DNA of 6,043 nucleotides from Chitinophagaceae bacterium (GTDB taxonomy: Bacteria > Bacteroidota > Bacteroidia > Chitinophagales > Chitinophagaceae). Shown here in pieces: positions 1-6,043 of the stretch (its first letter is position 1; every line of letters starts with the position of its first letter). The stretch lies in the NCBI GenBank assembly GCA_947461645.1, contig CANHMN010000115.1:1-6043 (forward strand), written 5' to 3'. The position numbers and the translations under genes are program-made. Under the pieces are notes generated by a model that saw nothing but the letters and a program-made list of their open reading frames with translations, was not told where the DNA came from and did not search any database.

Positions 1-11
1 ACTGTAAAAAA

Positions 12-43
12 TTTGGAAGCGACGAATATCGATGCTATCTTTG
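12..43 (+). promoter_or_regulatory. Bacteroidota-type promoter of the tRNA-Glu gene
   Basis: A TTTG element at 12-15 is followed, after 20 bases, by TATCTTTG at 36-43. This is an exact match to the Bacteroidota housekeeping sigma-factor consensus (-33 TTTG and -7 TAnnTTTG, usually about 19-21 bases apart). The mature tRNA begins at 59, so transcription would start near 48-52 and leave a short 5' leader for RNase P to remove. The call rests on motif match, spacing and position. Confidence 0.82.
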
Positions 44-58
44 CGCTCCTAAATCAAT

Positions 59-130
59 GCCGCGTTGGTCAAGGGGTTAAGACGCCTCCCTTTCACGGAG
101 GAATCACGGGTTCGATTCCCGTACGTGGTA
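59..130 (+). tRNA. tRNA-Glu (anticodon UUC)
   Basis: The sequence folds into a full cloverleaf. The acceptor stem pairs 59-65 with 123-129, and the D stem pairs 68-70 with 81-83. The anticodon stem pairs 85-89 (CCTCC) with 97-101 (GGAGG) around the loop 90-96 (CTTTCAC), giving anticodon TTC at 92-94, which reads GAA and GAG. The T stem 106-110/118-122 encloses the loop TTCGATT. The discriminator base is A130. The genome continues CAAA, so CCA is not encoded and must be added enzymatically. The acceptor stem has two wobbles, including the terminal pair G59-T129 (G1-U72). A promoter lies just upstream and a terminator just downstream, so the gene appears to be transcribed alone. Confidence 0.96.
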
Positions 131-131
131 C

Positions 132-186
132 AAAAAGTCAGAACGAGAATGAAAGCGAGAGCGATCATGAAGTTCTGACTTTTTTT
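132..186 (+). terminator. Rho-independent terminator of the tRNA-Glu unit
   Basis: A perfect 13-bp inverted repeat pairs 132-144 (AAAAAGTCAGAAC) with 172-184 (GTTCTGACTTTTT). It encloses a 27-base purine-rich loop and ends in a run of seven T at 180-186. It begins two bases after the tRNA discriminator base, so the hairpin also marks the 3' trailer to be trimmed. The loop is longer than usual for an intrinsic terminator. A second, overlapping imperfect hairpin (139-164 with 189-214) could compete with it. Confidence 0.8.
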
Positions 187-486
187 CTTCGCTCTGGTTC
201 TGTTTCTCACTCTGATTTTATCGAATTATTTTTTCGGTCAAGAATTCCATCAAATCCATCACCATCTGGCTAAATAATTGTCCTTCAAAACCTACAACAG
301 AAGCCCTCCATTTAAATGGCTGGCTTTCCCATTTAATTGCTACATACTGACAGAAAAAGGACTTGGAATAGATCAAACAAACCCCAGACTCAAAATTGCG
401 GAATTTTCTTTAACACTTTTTTTAATGCAAAGTGGATTCCTAAAACACATAATAGTTACCTTCAATATTCATCTTAAAAACGATGC
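187..486. other. Intergenic region with no convincing gene
   Basis: About 300 bases lie between the tRNA terminator and the TPR gene. The left part (189-214) is the distal arm of an imperfect inverted repeat with 139-164. An open frame from a TTG at 278 to a TGA at 488-490 could encode 70 residues, but it has no recognisable motif, a poor start and no support for coding. The promoter of the TPR gene should lie here. The best candidate I find is TACCTTCA at 457-464, a weak match to TAnnTTTG with no clear TTTG partner upstream, so I do not call it. Confidence 0.6.
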
Positions 487-1320
487 ATGAAAAAAAACAC
501 AGTACGATTGTTTGTATGGTTAATGTTGTCAACCTTTACCATCAAAGCGCAAACAGCTGTTGAATATGGAGACAGCGCTACCAAAAAAGCCATTAACGGT
601 AATTTGGAAGATGCTATTGTATTGTACAACAAAGCCATCGAATTAAACCCAAATTATGCTTTAGCCTATCACAATCGGGGATTGAGCTTTTCGGCCCTTG
701 AAAATGACACAGCTGCCTTTGCAGATTTTTCAAAAGCGATAAAATTATTTTCTAATTCAAATGCATCTGAAATAGAATGGTCTTATGCCAACAGAGGAAA
801 TATCTTATTAAAATACCAACAATACGAATATGCTGCTGCAGATTTCAAACAAGCTATTCAAGTTAACCCGAGTAGTTACATCATTTACAACAAACTAGCC
901 CTTTGTTATGTAAATCTCGGTGACGATTCTCTTGCGATGAACTGCTATGATTCCTCTTTAGCCATTAACAAAAATTTTGAGCAAACTTATTACTACAAAG
1001 GTGCTTTTTACATGAAATTAAAACAAGACCTGAAAGCCATTGAGAATTTCGATAAAGCCATTGAAATTGATTCGTTATATGAATCGGCATATTTTCAAAG
1101 GGGGTTGGCTAAGGTTGAAGTTGAATTATACAGAGAGGCAATTAACGACTTTGACAAAGTAATTTCCTTTTCAGGAGAAGATGCTACCTACTATTTGGCA
1201 AGAGGTCTTGCCTATTCTTTCCTCTTTGAATTTAAAAAAGCATGCGAAGATTTTGGTCAGGCCAAGAAATTTGGCGAAGCAGAAATGGCAGATGAATACA
1301 TTGGTAAATTTTGCCAGTAG
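487..1320 (+). CDS. Exported tetratricopeptide-repeat (TPR) protein
   Basis: This 277-residue protein starts at ATG with a signal peptide: Lys at 2-3, a hydrophobic stretch at about 7-19, and a likely signal peptidase I cut after Ala21 that leaves Gln22 first. There is no lipobox Cys, so a periplasmic location is inferred. The rest is almost entirely TPR helices, about seven repeats near residues 24-56, 57-90, 96-129, 130-163, 164-197, 198-231 and 232-265. They show the usual G/A-Y-A-P pattern, for example IELNPN at 51-56 and AIENFDKAIEIDS at 184-196. The C-terminal KKACEDF...AKKFGEA...YIGKFC style is common in Bacteroidota TPR proteins. Such arrays bind other proteins; no enzymatic domain is present and the partner cannot be told from sequence. 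The gene faces away from the tRNA unit and converges on the glucanase operon, so it is probably a separate transcription unit unrelated to glucan use. No Shine-Dalgarno site is visible. Confidence 0.92.
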   Translation: MKKNTVRLFVWLMLSTFTIKAQTAVEYGDSATKKAINGNLEDAIVLYNKAIELNPNYALAYHNRGLSFSALENDTAAFADFSKAIKLFSNSNASEIEWSYANRGNILLKYQQYEYAAADFKQAIQVNPSSYIIYNKLALCYVNLGDDSLAMNCYDSSLAINKNFEQTYYYKGAFYMKLKQDLKAIENFDKAIEIDSLYESAYFQRGLAKVEVELYREAINDFDKVISFSGEDATYYLARGLAYSFLFEFKKACEDFGQAKKFGEAEMADEYIGKFCQ

Positions 1321-1334
1321 TTGTAAATATTATT

Positions 1335-1373
1335 TACTGAAAAACCAATGATAATACCATTGGTTTTTCAGTA
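1335..1373. terminator. Bidirectional terminator between convergent genes
   Basis: A perfect 16-bp inverted repeat pairs 1335-1350 (TACTGAAAAACCAATG) with 1358-1373 (CATTGGTTTTTCAGTA) around a 7-base loop. It lies 14 bases after the TPR stop codon and 8 bases after the end of the GH16 gene on the other strand. The T5 and A5 tracts sit within the stem rather than after it, so either strand gives a long hairpin without a classical trailing U run. Position and symmetry support a shared terminator for both convergent units. Confidence 0.82.
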
Positions 1374-1381
1374 CAGGAGCA

Positions 1382-2209
1382 TCATTGATACACCCTAACA
1401 TAATCTACCTCCAATCGTTGAGGAAAAATATTGTCATCTACACCAAACTTTCCTCCCCAATTACCGCCTACAGCTACATTCATGATCAAGTGAAACTCCT
1501 TATCGAAAGGCCACGCTTCCGAATTTTTATGCTCATTCTTGAAAGTATGGTATCGCTTACCATCCACCCAAAAACTAATTTCTTCTTCTGTCCACTCCAT
1601 TGTGTAAATATGAAATTCTTTATGTAGCTCTTTGATGTTTATGGATTGTCCTTTTTGCGTATTAATCATACCATTATACGCCCCGGTATGCACCGTACCA
1701 AAAAGAGAGTCGGGCCAGTAGCCCACATTTTCCATAATATCTATTTCACCACTATGAGGCCAGCTGCCATATTCCCACTTCGTTGGCAACATCCAAATTG
1801 CAGGCCAGATTCCTCTTCCTGTTGGAATTTTTGCGCTTACCTCTACCCTTCCATACTTCCAGTCGCCTTTGTTTTTGGTGACCATTCTTGCTGATGTGTA
1901 GTTGTAATTTTCAAAAGATTCCTTTCTAGCCTCAATGACAAGTCTACCACCTTTAATATGCGCATTCTCCTGTCTCGAAGTTGTATAATATTGCAATTCA
2001 TTGTTTCCCCAACCGCATAAATTAGGACACCCGTTTCCGTTATCATAACTCCACTTGGTGCTATCCGGTATATTTCCCTCGCAGTTAAACTCATCCTGCC
2101 ACACAAGGTTGTTGTAATGGTATTGCGCTTTTGTATTGACATGCAGCATAGTAATACATACAATTGCCATTAACCCAAACTTTGTCGAAAATAATTTTGT
2201 TGATTTCAA
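1382..2209 (-). CDS. GH16 endo-beta-glucanase, laminarinase-like, exported
   Basis: This 275-residue single-domain glycoside hydrolase of family 16 cuts beta-1,3 or mixed beta-1,3/1,4-glucan internally with retention. The diagnostic motif GEIDIMENVG is at residues 154-163: E155 nucleophile, D157 assisting, E160 acid/base. Its M between I and E (the EIDIME form) is typical of laminarinases and related bacterial enzymes. WQDEF at 37-41, GCPNLCGWGNNELQYYT at 60-76, GIWPAIWMLP at 133-142 and the closing LEVDYVRVYQ also match the family. A signal peptide covers 1-28, with a likely cut before Gln29. The protein has no binding module, lipobox or T9SS domain, so a periplasmic site is inferred. The chosen start is TTG, two bases after the GH3 stop codon. 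It supplies the basic start of the signal peptide (KSTK...K), which the next ATG (at 2170) would remove. A stop in this frame at 2222-2224 rules out a longer form. Substrate linkage is not proven. Confidence 0.93.
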   Translation of the reverse strand: MKSTKLFSTKFGLMAIVCITMLHVNTKAQYHYNNLVWQDEFNCEGNIPDSTKWSYDNGNGCPNLCGWGNNELQYYTTSRQENAHIKGGRLVIEARKESFENYNYTSARMVTKNKGDWKYGRVEVSAKIPTGRGIWPAIWMLPTKWEYGSWPHSGEIDIMENVGYWPDSLFGTVHTGAYNGMINTQKGQSINIKELHKEFHIYTMEWTEEEISFWVDGKRYHTFKNEHKNSEAWPFDKEFHLIMNVAVGGNWGGKFGVDDNIFPQRLEVDYVRVYQ

Positions 2210-2211
2210 GG

Positions 2212-4503
2212 TTAGCGGATTTTAGTTTCTTTTACTTTTATTTTTTGTTGAAGCTTTCCTATCTGAATATTAAATTCTCCTTTTTCCAATACAAGTTTAT
2301 TGTTGCTGTTTACAAAAGCAAGCTCACGCATAGGCAACTTAAAGCTTACTGTTTGGGAGGCTCCCGCATTGAGCTCGATTTTCTCAAAGTCCCGAAGTCT
2401 CTTCACATCAGGAGTAAGAGAAGCCACCAGATCACTGATATACAACTGAACGACATCCTTACCTGTTTTATTACCAGTATTTTTAACCGTTAGACTGATT
2501 TCCAATGTGTCGTCTGAATCGAATGAAGTTGCATTAGTGGATAATCCGCTGTATTCAAATTGAGTATAAGACAATCCAAATCCAAATTCGTATTGCGGAT
2601 TAAAGTCAGCAGAATAATCGTAAACACCTTGTGGATTGGATTGTGCATCGGATGGCTTATGAATGTAATTGGTAAGTGCATTTACAAATTTCGGATAGGT
2701 TATCGGCATCTTACCACTTGGGTTTATTTTACCAATAAGCATATCGGCCAACACATCGCCTCCAAAATTTCCCGGAATAAACAAATCGATGATAGCGGCC
2801 ATAGCAGGTTCAAATTTGCTGATGATTCTTGGTCGGCCTTCATTCAATACAAGTAGAACAGGCTTACCTGTTTTAATCATTGCGTCTATAAGCTGTTGCT
2901 GATTTTCAGAAAGATTCAAATCATTCAAATCGCCAGGCTTTTCTGTGTAACTGTTTTCACCTACGCAAAGTAAAATATAGTCGGCTTGTGAAGCTTTTAC
3001 GACAGCGTCATTAATGTCAACAATAGAATCTTCATAATATTTTCCATCCATCTTATAGGCAACGCCTTGTGAAAAAGAAACATTGCTATTGCCCAAACGG
3101 TTTTGCATTGCTTCAAGAATAGTGTTGTATTTAGATGCAAACTGCTCCGTTTTCTCACCCTGCCAAGAATAAGACCAACCACCATTCAAAGTACGCATTG
3201 AATTGGAGTTGGGACCAGTAACCAATATTTTAGCAGATGAGTTTAATGGAAGAATATTTCCTTTGTTCTTTAACAACACCACCGATTCCGCTGTTGCATC
3301 ATATGCTTTTTGCTCGTATTCCTTACTGCCAAACATAGGATAATCGCTGCTTACAGTAACGGGCACATCAAATAAATTGAGTTCGTACTTAACGCGAAGT
3401 ATTCTACTAACGGCATCGTTTATGCGAGACATCGGCACTTTCTTTTCTTTTACAAGTGCAATAAGATCTCTGCAAAAATCCTTGTATTCATAAGGTATCA
3501 TGGCCATATCGATACCTGCATTGATGGCAAGCATAAGGGCCTCCTTCTGTGTAGCTACTATTTTATCGCGCTTGTAAACATTGTCAATATCCTGCCAGTC
3601 GGTAACAACAAAGCCAGAAAAACCCATTTCTTTTTTCAAAAGGTCTGTCAATATTTTACCATTGATGTGCGTAGGCATCCCGTTTATCAATGCTGAATTA
3701 ACCATTACCGTTCTGGCTCCTGCTTTAATTGCAGCCCTGAAAGAGGGCAAGTGGTATTCTCTCAGATAATGTTCAGGTATCCAGGAATTTGTTCTGTCTT
3801 TACCTGTTTTAGGATCAGAATAAGCTAAAAAATGTTTGAGGCATGCAGCAACATGGTTTTTATTTCCAAGCGGATTTTGATAACCGTCAATAACCTGCTT
3901 TCCCATTTCAGCAACGAGATAAGGATCTTCACCATAAGTTTCCCAGATTCTTGGCCACAATGGATTTACACCCAAATCGAGAACCGGTGAAAAATTCCAG
4001 GATACTGATGCTGCGCGAGATTCATACGCAGTTATAGTTGCAGCATCTTTCACCATTTGTCTGTTCCAGCTGGCCGCCTGTCCAATAGCTTGAGGAAAAA
4101 ACGTTGCACCGGAAACATAAGTTGCGCCGTGTATGGCATCAAATCCGTAAATCAACGGAATTTTCAATGCGGTAGTTTTAGTCTTACCCTGCAAGGTTTC
4201 AACTATACTGTTCCATTGTGCAGTGCTCATCGCCCTGTTATCGGAAGTATTCAATACCGATCCAAGCTTGTAGGTTTGAATCGCTTCCTTAACTTTTGAT
4301 TCATTAAGTTTGAAAGGCTGTCCGTCGCCGAGCACGTCCAGCGTTATTTGCGCCATTTGACCGACCTTCTCTTCCAAAGTCATTTTAGCAACCAAGTTGC
4401 TGACTTTCAATTCAATATTCTTATCTGTTTGAGCGAAGTTTAGTTTTACACAAACAAATAAAAAGAGTGCCAGGCATATTGTTGGTTTTGAATTAAGCTT
4501 CAT
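2212..4503 (-). CDS. GH3 beta-glucosidase / exo-beta-glucanase, exported
   Basis: This 763-residue family 3 glycoside hydrolase releases glucose from the non-reducing ends of beta-glucans or their oligosaccharides, with retention. A signal peptide (1-24, likely cut after Ala24 before Gln25) indicates export, probably to the periplasm. The TIM-barrel domain spans about 35-380 with KMTLEEKVGQM, YGFDAIHGA, ETYGEDPY, CLKHF, and the nucleophile D302 in FVVTDWQD. The alpha/beta sandwich domain spans about 400-612 with GENSYTEKPGDLNDL, where E521 is the likely acid/base by analogy with barley exoglucanase ExoI. A fibronectin-III-like domain closes the protein at about 677-752. Length and domain order are complete for the family. 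I start at the ATG at 4503 because it begins directly with the signal peptide. An in-frame TTG at 4548 would add 15 mostly charged residues. The gene lies 64 bases after the upstream T9SS-protein gene and 2 bases before GH16, so the three are probably cotranscribed. Glucan linkage preference cannot be read from sequence. Confidence 0.94.
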   Translation of the reverse strand: MKLNSKPTICLALFLFVCVKLNFAQTDKNIELKVSNLVAKMTLEEKVGQMAQITLDVLGDGQPFKLNESKVKEAIQTYKLGSVLNTSDNRAMSTAQWNSIVETLQGKTKTTALKIPLIYGFDAIHGATYVSGATFFPQAIGQAASWNRQMVKDAATITAYESRAASVSWNFSPVLDLGVNPLWPRIWETYGEDPYLVAEMGKQVIDGYQNPLGNKNHVAACLKHFLAYSDPKTGKDRTNSWIPEHYLREYHLPSFRAAIKAGARTVMVNSALINGMPTHINGKILTDLLKKEMGFSGFVVTDWQDIDNVYKRDKIVATQKEALMLAINAGIDMAMIPYEYKDFCRDLIALVKEKKVPMSRINDAVSRILRVKYELNLFDVPVTVSSDYPMFGSKEYEQKAYDATAESVVLLKNKGNILPLNSSAKILVTGPNSNSMRTLNGGWSYSWQGEKTEQFASKYNTILEAMQNRLGNSNVSFSQGVAYKMDGKYYEDSIVDINDAVVKASQADYILLCVGENSYTEKPGDLNDLNLSENQQQLIDAMIKTGKPVLLVLNEGRPRIISKFEPAMAAIIDLFIPGNFGGDVLADMLIGKINPSGKMPITYPKFVNALTNYIHKPSDAQSNPQGVYDYSADFNPQYEFGFGLSYTQFEYSGLSTNATSFDSDDTLEISLTVKNTGNKTGKDVVQLYISDLVASLTPDVKRLRDFEKIELNAGASQTVSFKLPMRELAFVNSNNKLVLEKGEFNIQIGKLQQKIKVKETKIR

Positions 4504-4567
4504 TAAAATTTTCTTATCGTGTTTACAATCATGCTTCTTTACATCCAATACTGATGCATCAATTTCA

Positions 4568-6043
4568 TTATTGCTTAATGATTCTTCTTGTAACTATTCT
4601 GTTGTTGATTTTATTTTGAATGAACAACGTATAGCAACCTGCAGCACATTTATCCATCGGAATTTTCACTTCGGAATTAGTGCTTGTTATGATCCTCATG
4701 TTTCTTCCTGATTCATCAATAACCTTCACCAACAATGGCATGCCTGCTGGGTTGTTGATGTGGATATTGTTGATGGTTGGATTTGGGTAAGGCTTTATCA
4801 AATCCATAAACTCATCCTGATCTACCTGAGCAGTGTTGGTTAAGAACAACATGTCATCAAAGTAATATGTTTTTTGACCAGAAGTGGCTCCATCTACTCC
4901 GTAATTGAAGTAAACAATAGCTTTGTCATAATGGTAGTTGAAATTCAATGGAGACGTTCCAGCTACCTCCTTGGCAAAATCAAAAACTAATGTTTGCCAA
5001 CGATTGGCGCTTGTTATTTTTGCTTCTGTCTCAACCGAATGTAAATCATTATCATGTTCCACTAGTCGTATCCTCACTTTGATATTTGCGTTTGGCGATA
5101 AAACCCTTAATGATAATTTGGTGTTGGTTGCATCGAATGGTATGCTGGTTGCAAAACCCAACTGTTCAGCATTGGTAATGGCTGTTCCAGCTGTAGATAA
5201 GGCGCTAGCAGATTTGATTACTTTGGCCACCTTGTTGTCTGGCCTATTAGGATCATTTGCTATCGTAGACAACTCAGCGCCGTCGAAACCAATCAAACCA
5301 TAATCAACATTTGATTCCTCGAACGTCAATGGAAGATTCATTTGGATTAAATTGCCATTGGAATTTCCACCAGCTTCTTGACGAATGTCGTCAAAGTAAT
5401 AAGTGAAATTTGCAGAGCCATCACCCATTGTACCATTGTCAAAAATGAATACCAATTTATTATAGGAGATGGAAGGATCAATTGCTGAAAAATCAAAAGT
5501 AAGATCTTCCCAAACATTATCAACTGTAGTGGTCACTTCTTTTTCAAAGTTGACAGCAGGGTTGTTGCTGTTTTCTACCTTGAGTAATACTTTAGTTCCA
5601 ATTCTTGGTGCATACACTTTCATTCGAATCAATTTGTTCAATGAAAAGTCTATGGGCTCATTCAACTGCAACAAGCTTCCTCCCCAGGTTTGTCCTGCAT
5701 TCTTTACCATTTTAGCTACCGTAGGAGAAGCATTGAACGTGTTGATGAAAGGATTGGGAATTGTTGTTGTTGAACCTCCGTCAAAATCAACAAAACTGTA
5801 ACTGATTGTTGTTGATTCAAAATCCAATGGCAATGAAGGCAATGGATTTAGTCCTCCACCTCCGATAAAGTTAACGTCATCAAAATAGTATGTCTTCTCT
5901 CCCACTTGCGCACCTGATGTTCCGAAATTAAAGAAGATGATTGCTTTGTCATACTGGTAGCTAAAATCCAATGCCTGTGTACCTTCAGCCTGACGTGCAA
6001 AATCAAATTCAATTACCTGCCATCCGGAAGCAATGGTAACAGT
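4568..6043 (-). CDS. Secreted multi-domain protein with T9SS sorting domain, N-terminus missing
   Basis: The frame is open to the right edge, so the protein begins outside the window; the last 491 residues are visible. They contain the end of one repeat (1-59), a GGGG linker (61-64), a second repeat (71-221), a third (236-400) and a T9SS type A C-terminal sorting domain (410-491). Each repeat runs from LPL-F to a W..L.FDF strand and ends in YYFDD. Predicted beta content and duplication suggest beta-sandwich, carbohydrate-binding-like modules. Similar repeats are, to my knowledge, common beside glycoside hydrolases in Bacteroidota, but I cannot name a CBM family. The sorting domain shows KPYPNP at 416-421, followed by short beta strands and a basic tail ending RRIIKQ. 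It directs the protein across the outer membrane for release or surface attachment. The missing N-terminus may be a catalytic domain or more repeats. The gene is first of the visible operon, upstream of GH3 and GH16, so a role in glucan binding or breakdown is inferred. Confidence 0.88.
   Translation of the reverse strand, partial: TVTIASGWQVIEFDFARQAEGTQALDFSYQYDKAIIFFNFGTSGAQVGEKTYYFDDVNFIGGGGLNPLPSLPLDFESTTISYSFVDFDGGSTTTIPNPFINTFNASPTVAKMVKNAGQTWGGSLLQLNEPIDFSLNKLIRMKVYAPRIGTKVLLKVENSNNPAVNFEKEVTTTVDNVWEDLTFDFSAIDPSISYNKLVFIFDNGTMGDGSANFTYYFDDIRQEAGGNSNGNLIQMNLPLTFEESNVDYGLIGFDGAELSTIANDPNRPDNKVAKVIKSASALSTAGTAITNAEQLGFATSIPFDATNTKLSLRVLSPNANIKVRIRLVEHDNDLHSVETEAKITSANRWQTLVFDFAKEVAGTSPLNFNYHYDKAIVYFNYGVDGATSGQKTYYFDDMLFLTNTAQVDQDEFMDLIKPYPNPTINNIHINNPAGMPLLVKVIDESGRNMRIITSTNSEVKIPMDKCAAGCYTLFIQNKINNRIVTRRIIKQ
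4571..4816 (-). other. T9SS type A C-terminal sorting domain
   Basis: The last roughly 82 residues of the truncated secreted protein match the Por-secretion-system sorting domain. A YPNP motif follows a short acidic linker (QVDQDEF). Then come V-D-E-S-G-R strand/turn elements, the usual G-Y core seen here as AAGCYTLFI, and the final R-R-I-I-K-Q. Known T9SS cargo is moved across the outer membrane with this domain, which is then removed or exchanged for anchoring. Two Cys residues flank the G-Y core (KCAAGCY), which is less usual. Confidence 0.87.
4844..5338 (-). repeat. Beta-sandwich repeat 3
   Basis: Visible residues 236-400 run from LPLTFEES to KTYYFDD. This complete repeat of about 165 residues aligns with repeat 2 across its length (LPL-FE start, K-L-RV-SP strand, RWQTLVFDF strand, YYFDD end) and is closest to repeat 1 where both are visible. 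It is followed by a short linker and the T9SS sorting domain. Confidence 0.78.
5381..5833 (-). repeat. Beta-sandwich repeat 2, divergent subtype
   Basis: Visible residues 71-221 run from LPLDFES to FTYYFDD. This is a complete repeat of about 150 residues, with the strand-rich core KLIRMKVYAP, VLLKVEN and VWEDLTFDF. Its last third (KLVFIFDNGTMGDGSANF) differs from repeats 1 and 3, which carry YDKAI-FNYG-type sequence there, so it is a second subtype placed between two like copies. Confidence 0.78.
5867..6043 (-). repeat. Beta-sandwich repeat 1 (C-terminal part only)
   Basis: Visible residues 1-59 are the end of the first repeat, from GWQVIEFDF to KTYYFDD. Over the last 53 aligned residues it matches repeat 3 at 30 positions without gaps, so the two share the same subtype. 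The start of the repeat lies outside the window. Confidence 0.78.

Noticed and set aside
13..273. Open frame of 86 codons on the plus strand
   Set aside because: It runs through the promoter, the tRNA gene and its terminator, which explain this stretch fully.
457..464. TACCTTCA as a possible -7 box of the TPR gene
   Set aside because: It matches only part of TAnnTTTG and there is no TTTG at the right distance upstream.
278..490. Open frame of 70 codons on the plus strand ending in an ATGA overlap with the TPR start
   Set aside because: It starts at TTG, has no recognisable motif or signal, and its composition looks like noncoding AT-rich DNA. The ATGA overlap is likely chance.
4552..4561. 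Perfect 10-base palindrome TGATGCATCA between the T9SS-protein gene and GH3
   Set aside because: A 10-base palindrome is expected by chance in a window this size and there is no second copy or promoter next to it. It lies inside an apparent operon, so an operator role has no support.
4938..5801. Plus-strand open frames of 110-121 codons inside the T9SS-protein gene
   Set aside because: They lie opposite a clearly coding minus-strand frame with recognisable repeats, and have no features of their own.
5867..6043. Start of the T9SS protein at the TTG at 5971
   Set aside because: The frame stays open to the window edge and the residues before this codon (GWQVIEFDF...) align with repeat 3, so the codon is an internal Leu and the real start is outside the window.

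Overview
The window looks like a piece of a Bacteroidota chromosome (Flavobacteriia, Chitinophagia or a similar class). Four things support this. The DNA is AT-rich and shows no clear Shine-Dalgarno sites. A Bacteroidota-type promoter (TTTG, 20 bases, TATCTTTG) sits in front of the tRNA gene. One protein ends in a type IX secretion (T9SS) sorting domain. All three visible signal peptides put a Gln right after the predicted signal peptidase I site, the Bacteroidota 'Q-rule' pattern.

Layout, left to right. Positions 12-186 (+) form a complete small transcription unit: promoter, tRNA-Glu(UUC), and a hairpin terminator ending in a T run. Positions 187-486 hold no convincing gene. Positions 487-1320 (+) encode an exported seven-repeat TPR protein. 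A perfect 16-bp inverted repeat at 1335-1373 separates it from the convergent genes and probably stops transcription from both sides.

The rest (1382-6043) is on the minus strand and reads as one operon. In transcription order it holds: (1) the C-terminal 491 residues of a secreted multi-domain protein with tandem beta-sandwich-like repeats and a T9SS sorting domain, whose start lies beyond the right edge; (2) a full-length exported GH3 beta-glucosidase / exo-glucanase; (3) a compact exported GH16 endo-beta-glucanase of the laminarinase type, apparently starting at TTG two bases after the GH3 stop codon.

The combination suggests beta-glucan use, most likely a beta-1,3 (laminarin-like) or mixed-linkage glucan. 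The T9SS protein would act at the cell surface or outside, GH16 would cut chains internally, and GH3 would release glucose from the oligosaccharides. This is inferred from family membership. No SusC/SusD pair, transporter or regulator lies in the window, so whether it is part of a full polysaccharide utilisation locus cannot be told. I see no mobile element, CRISPR array or clearly new system. The most open item is the repeated domain of the truncated T9SS protein.
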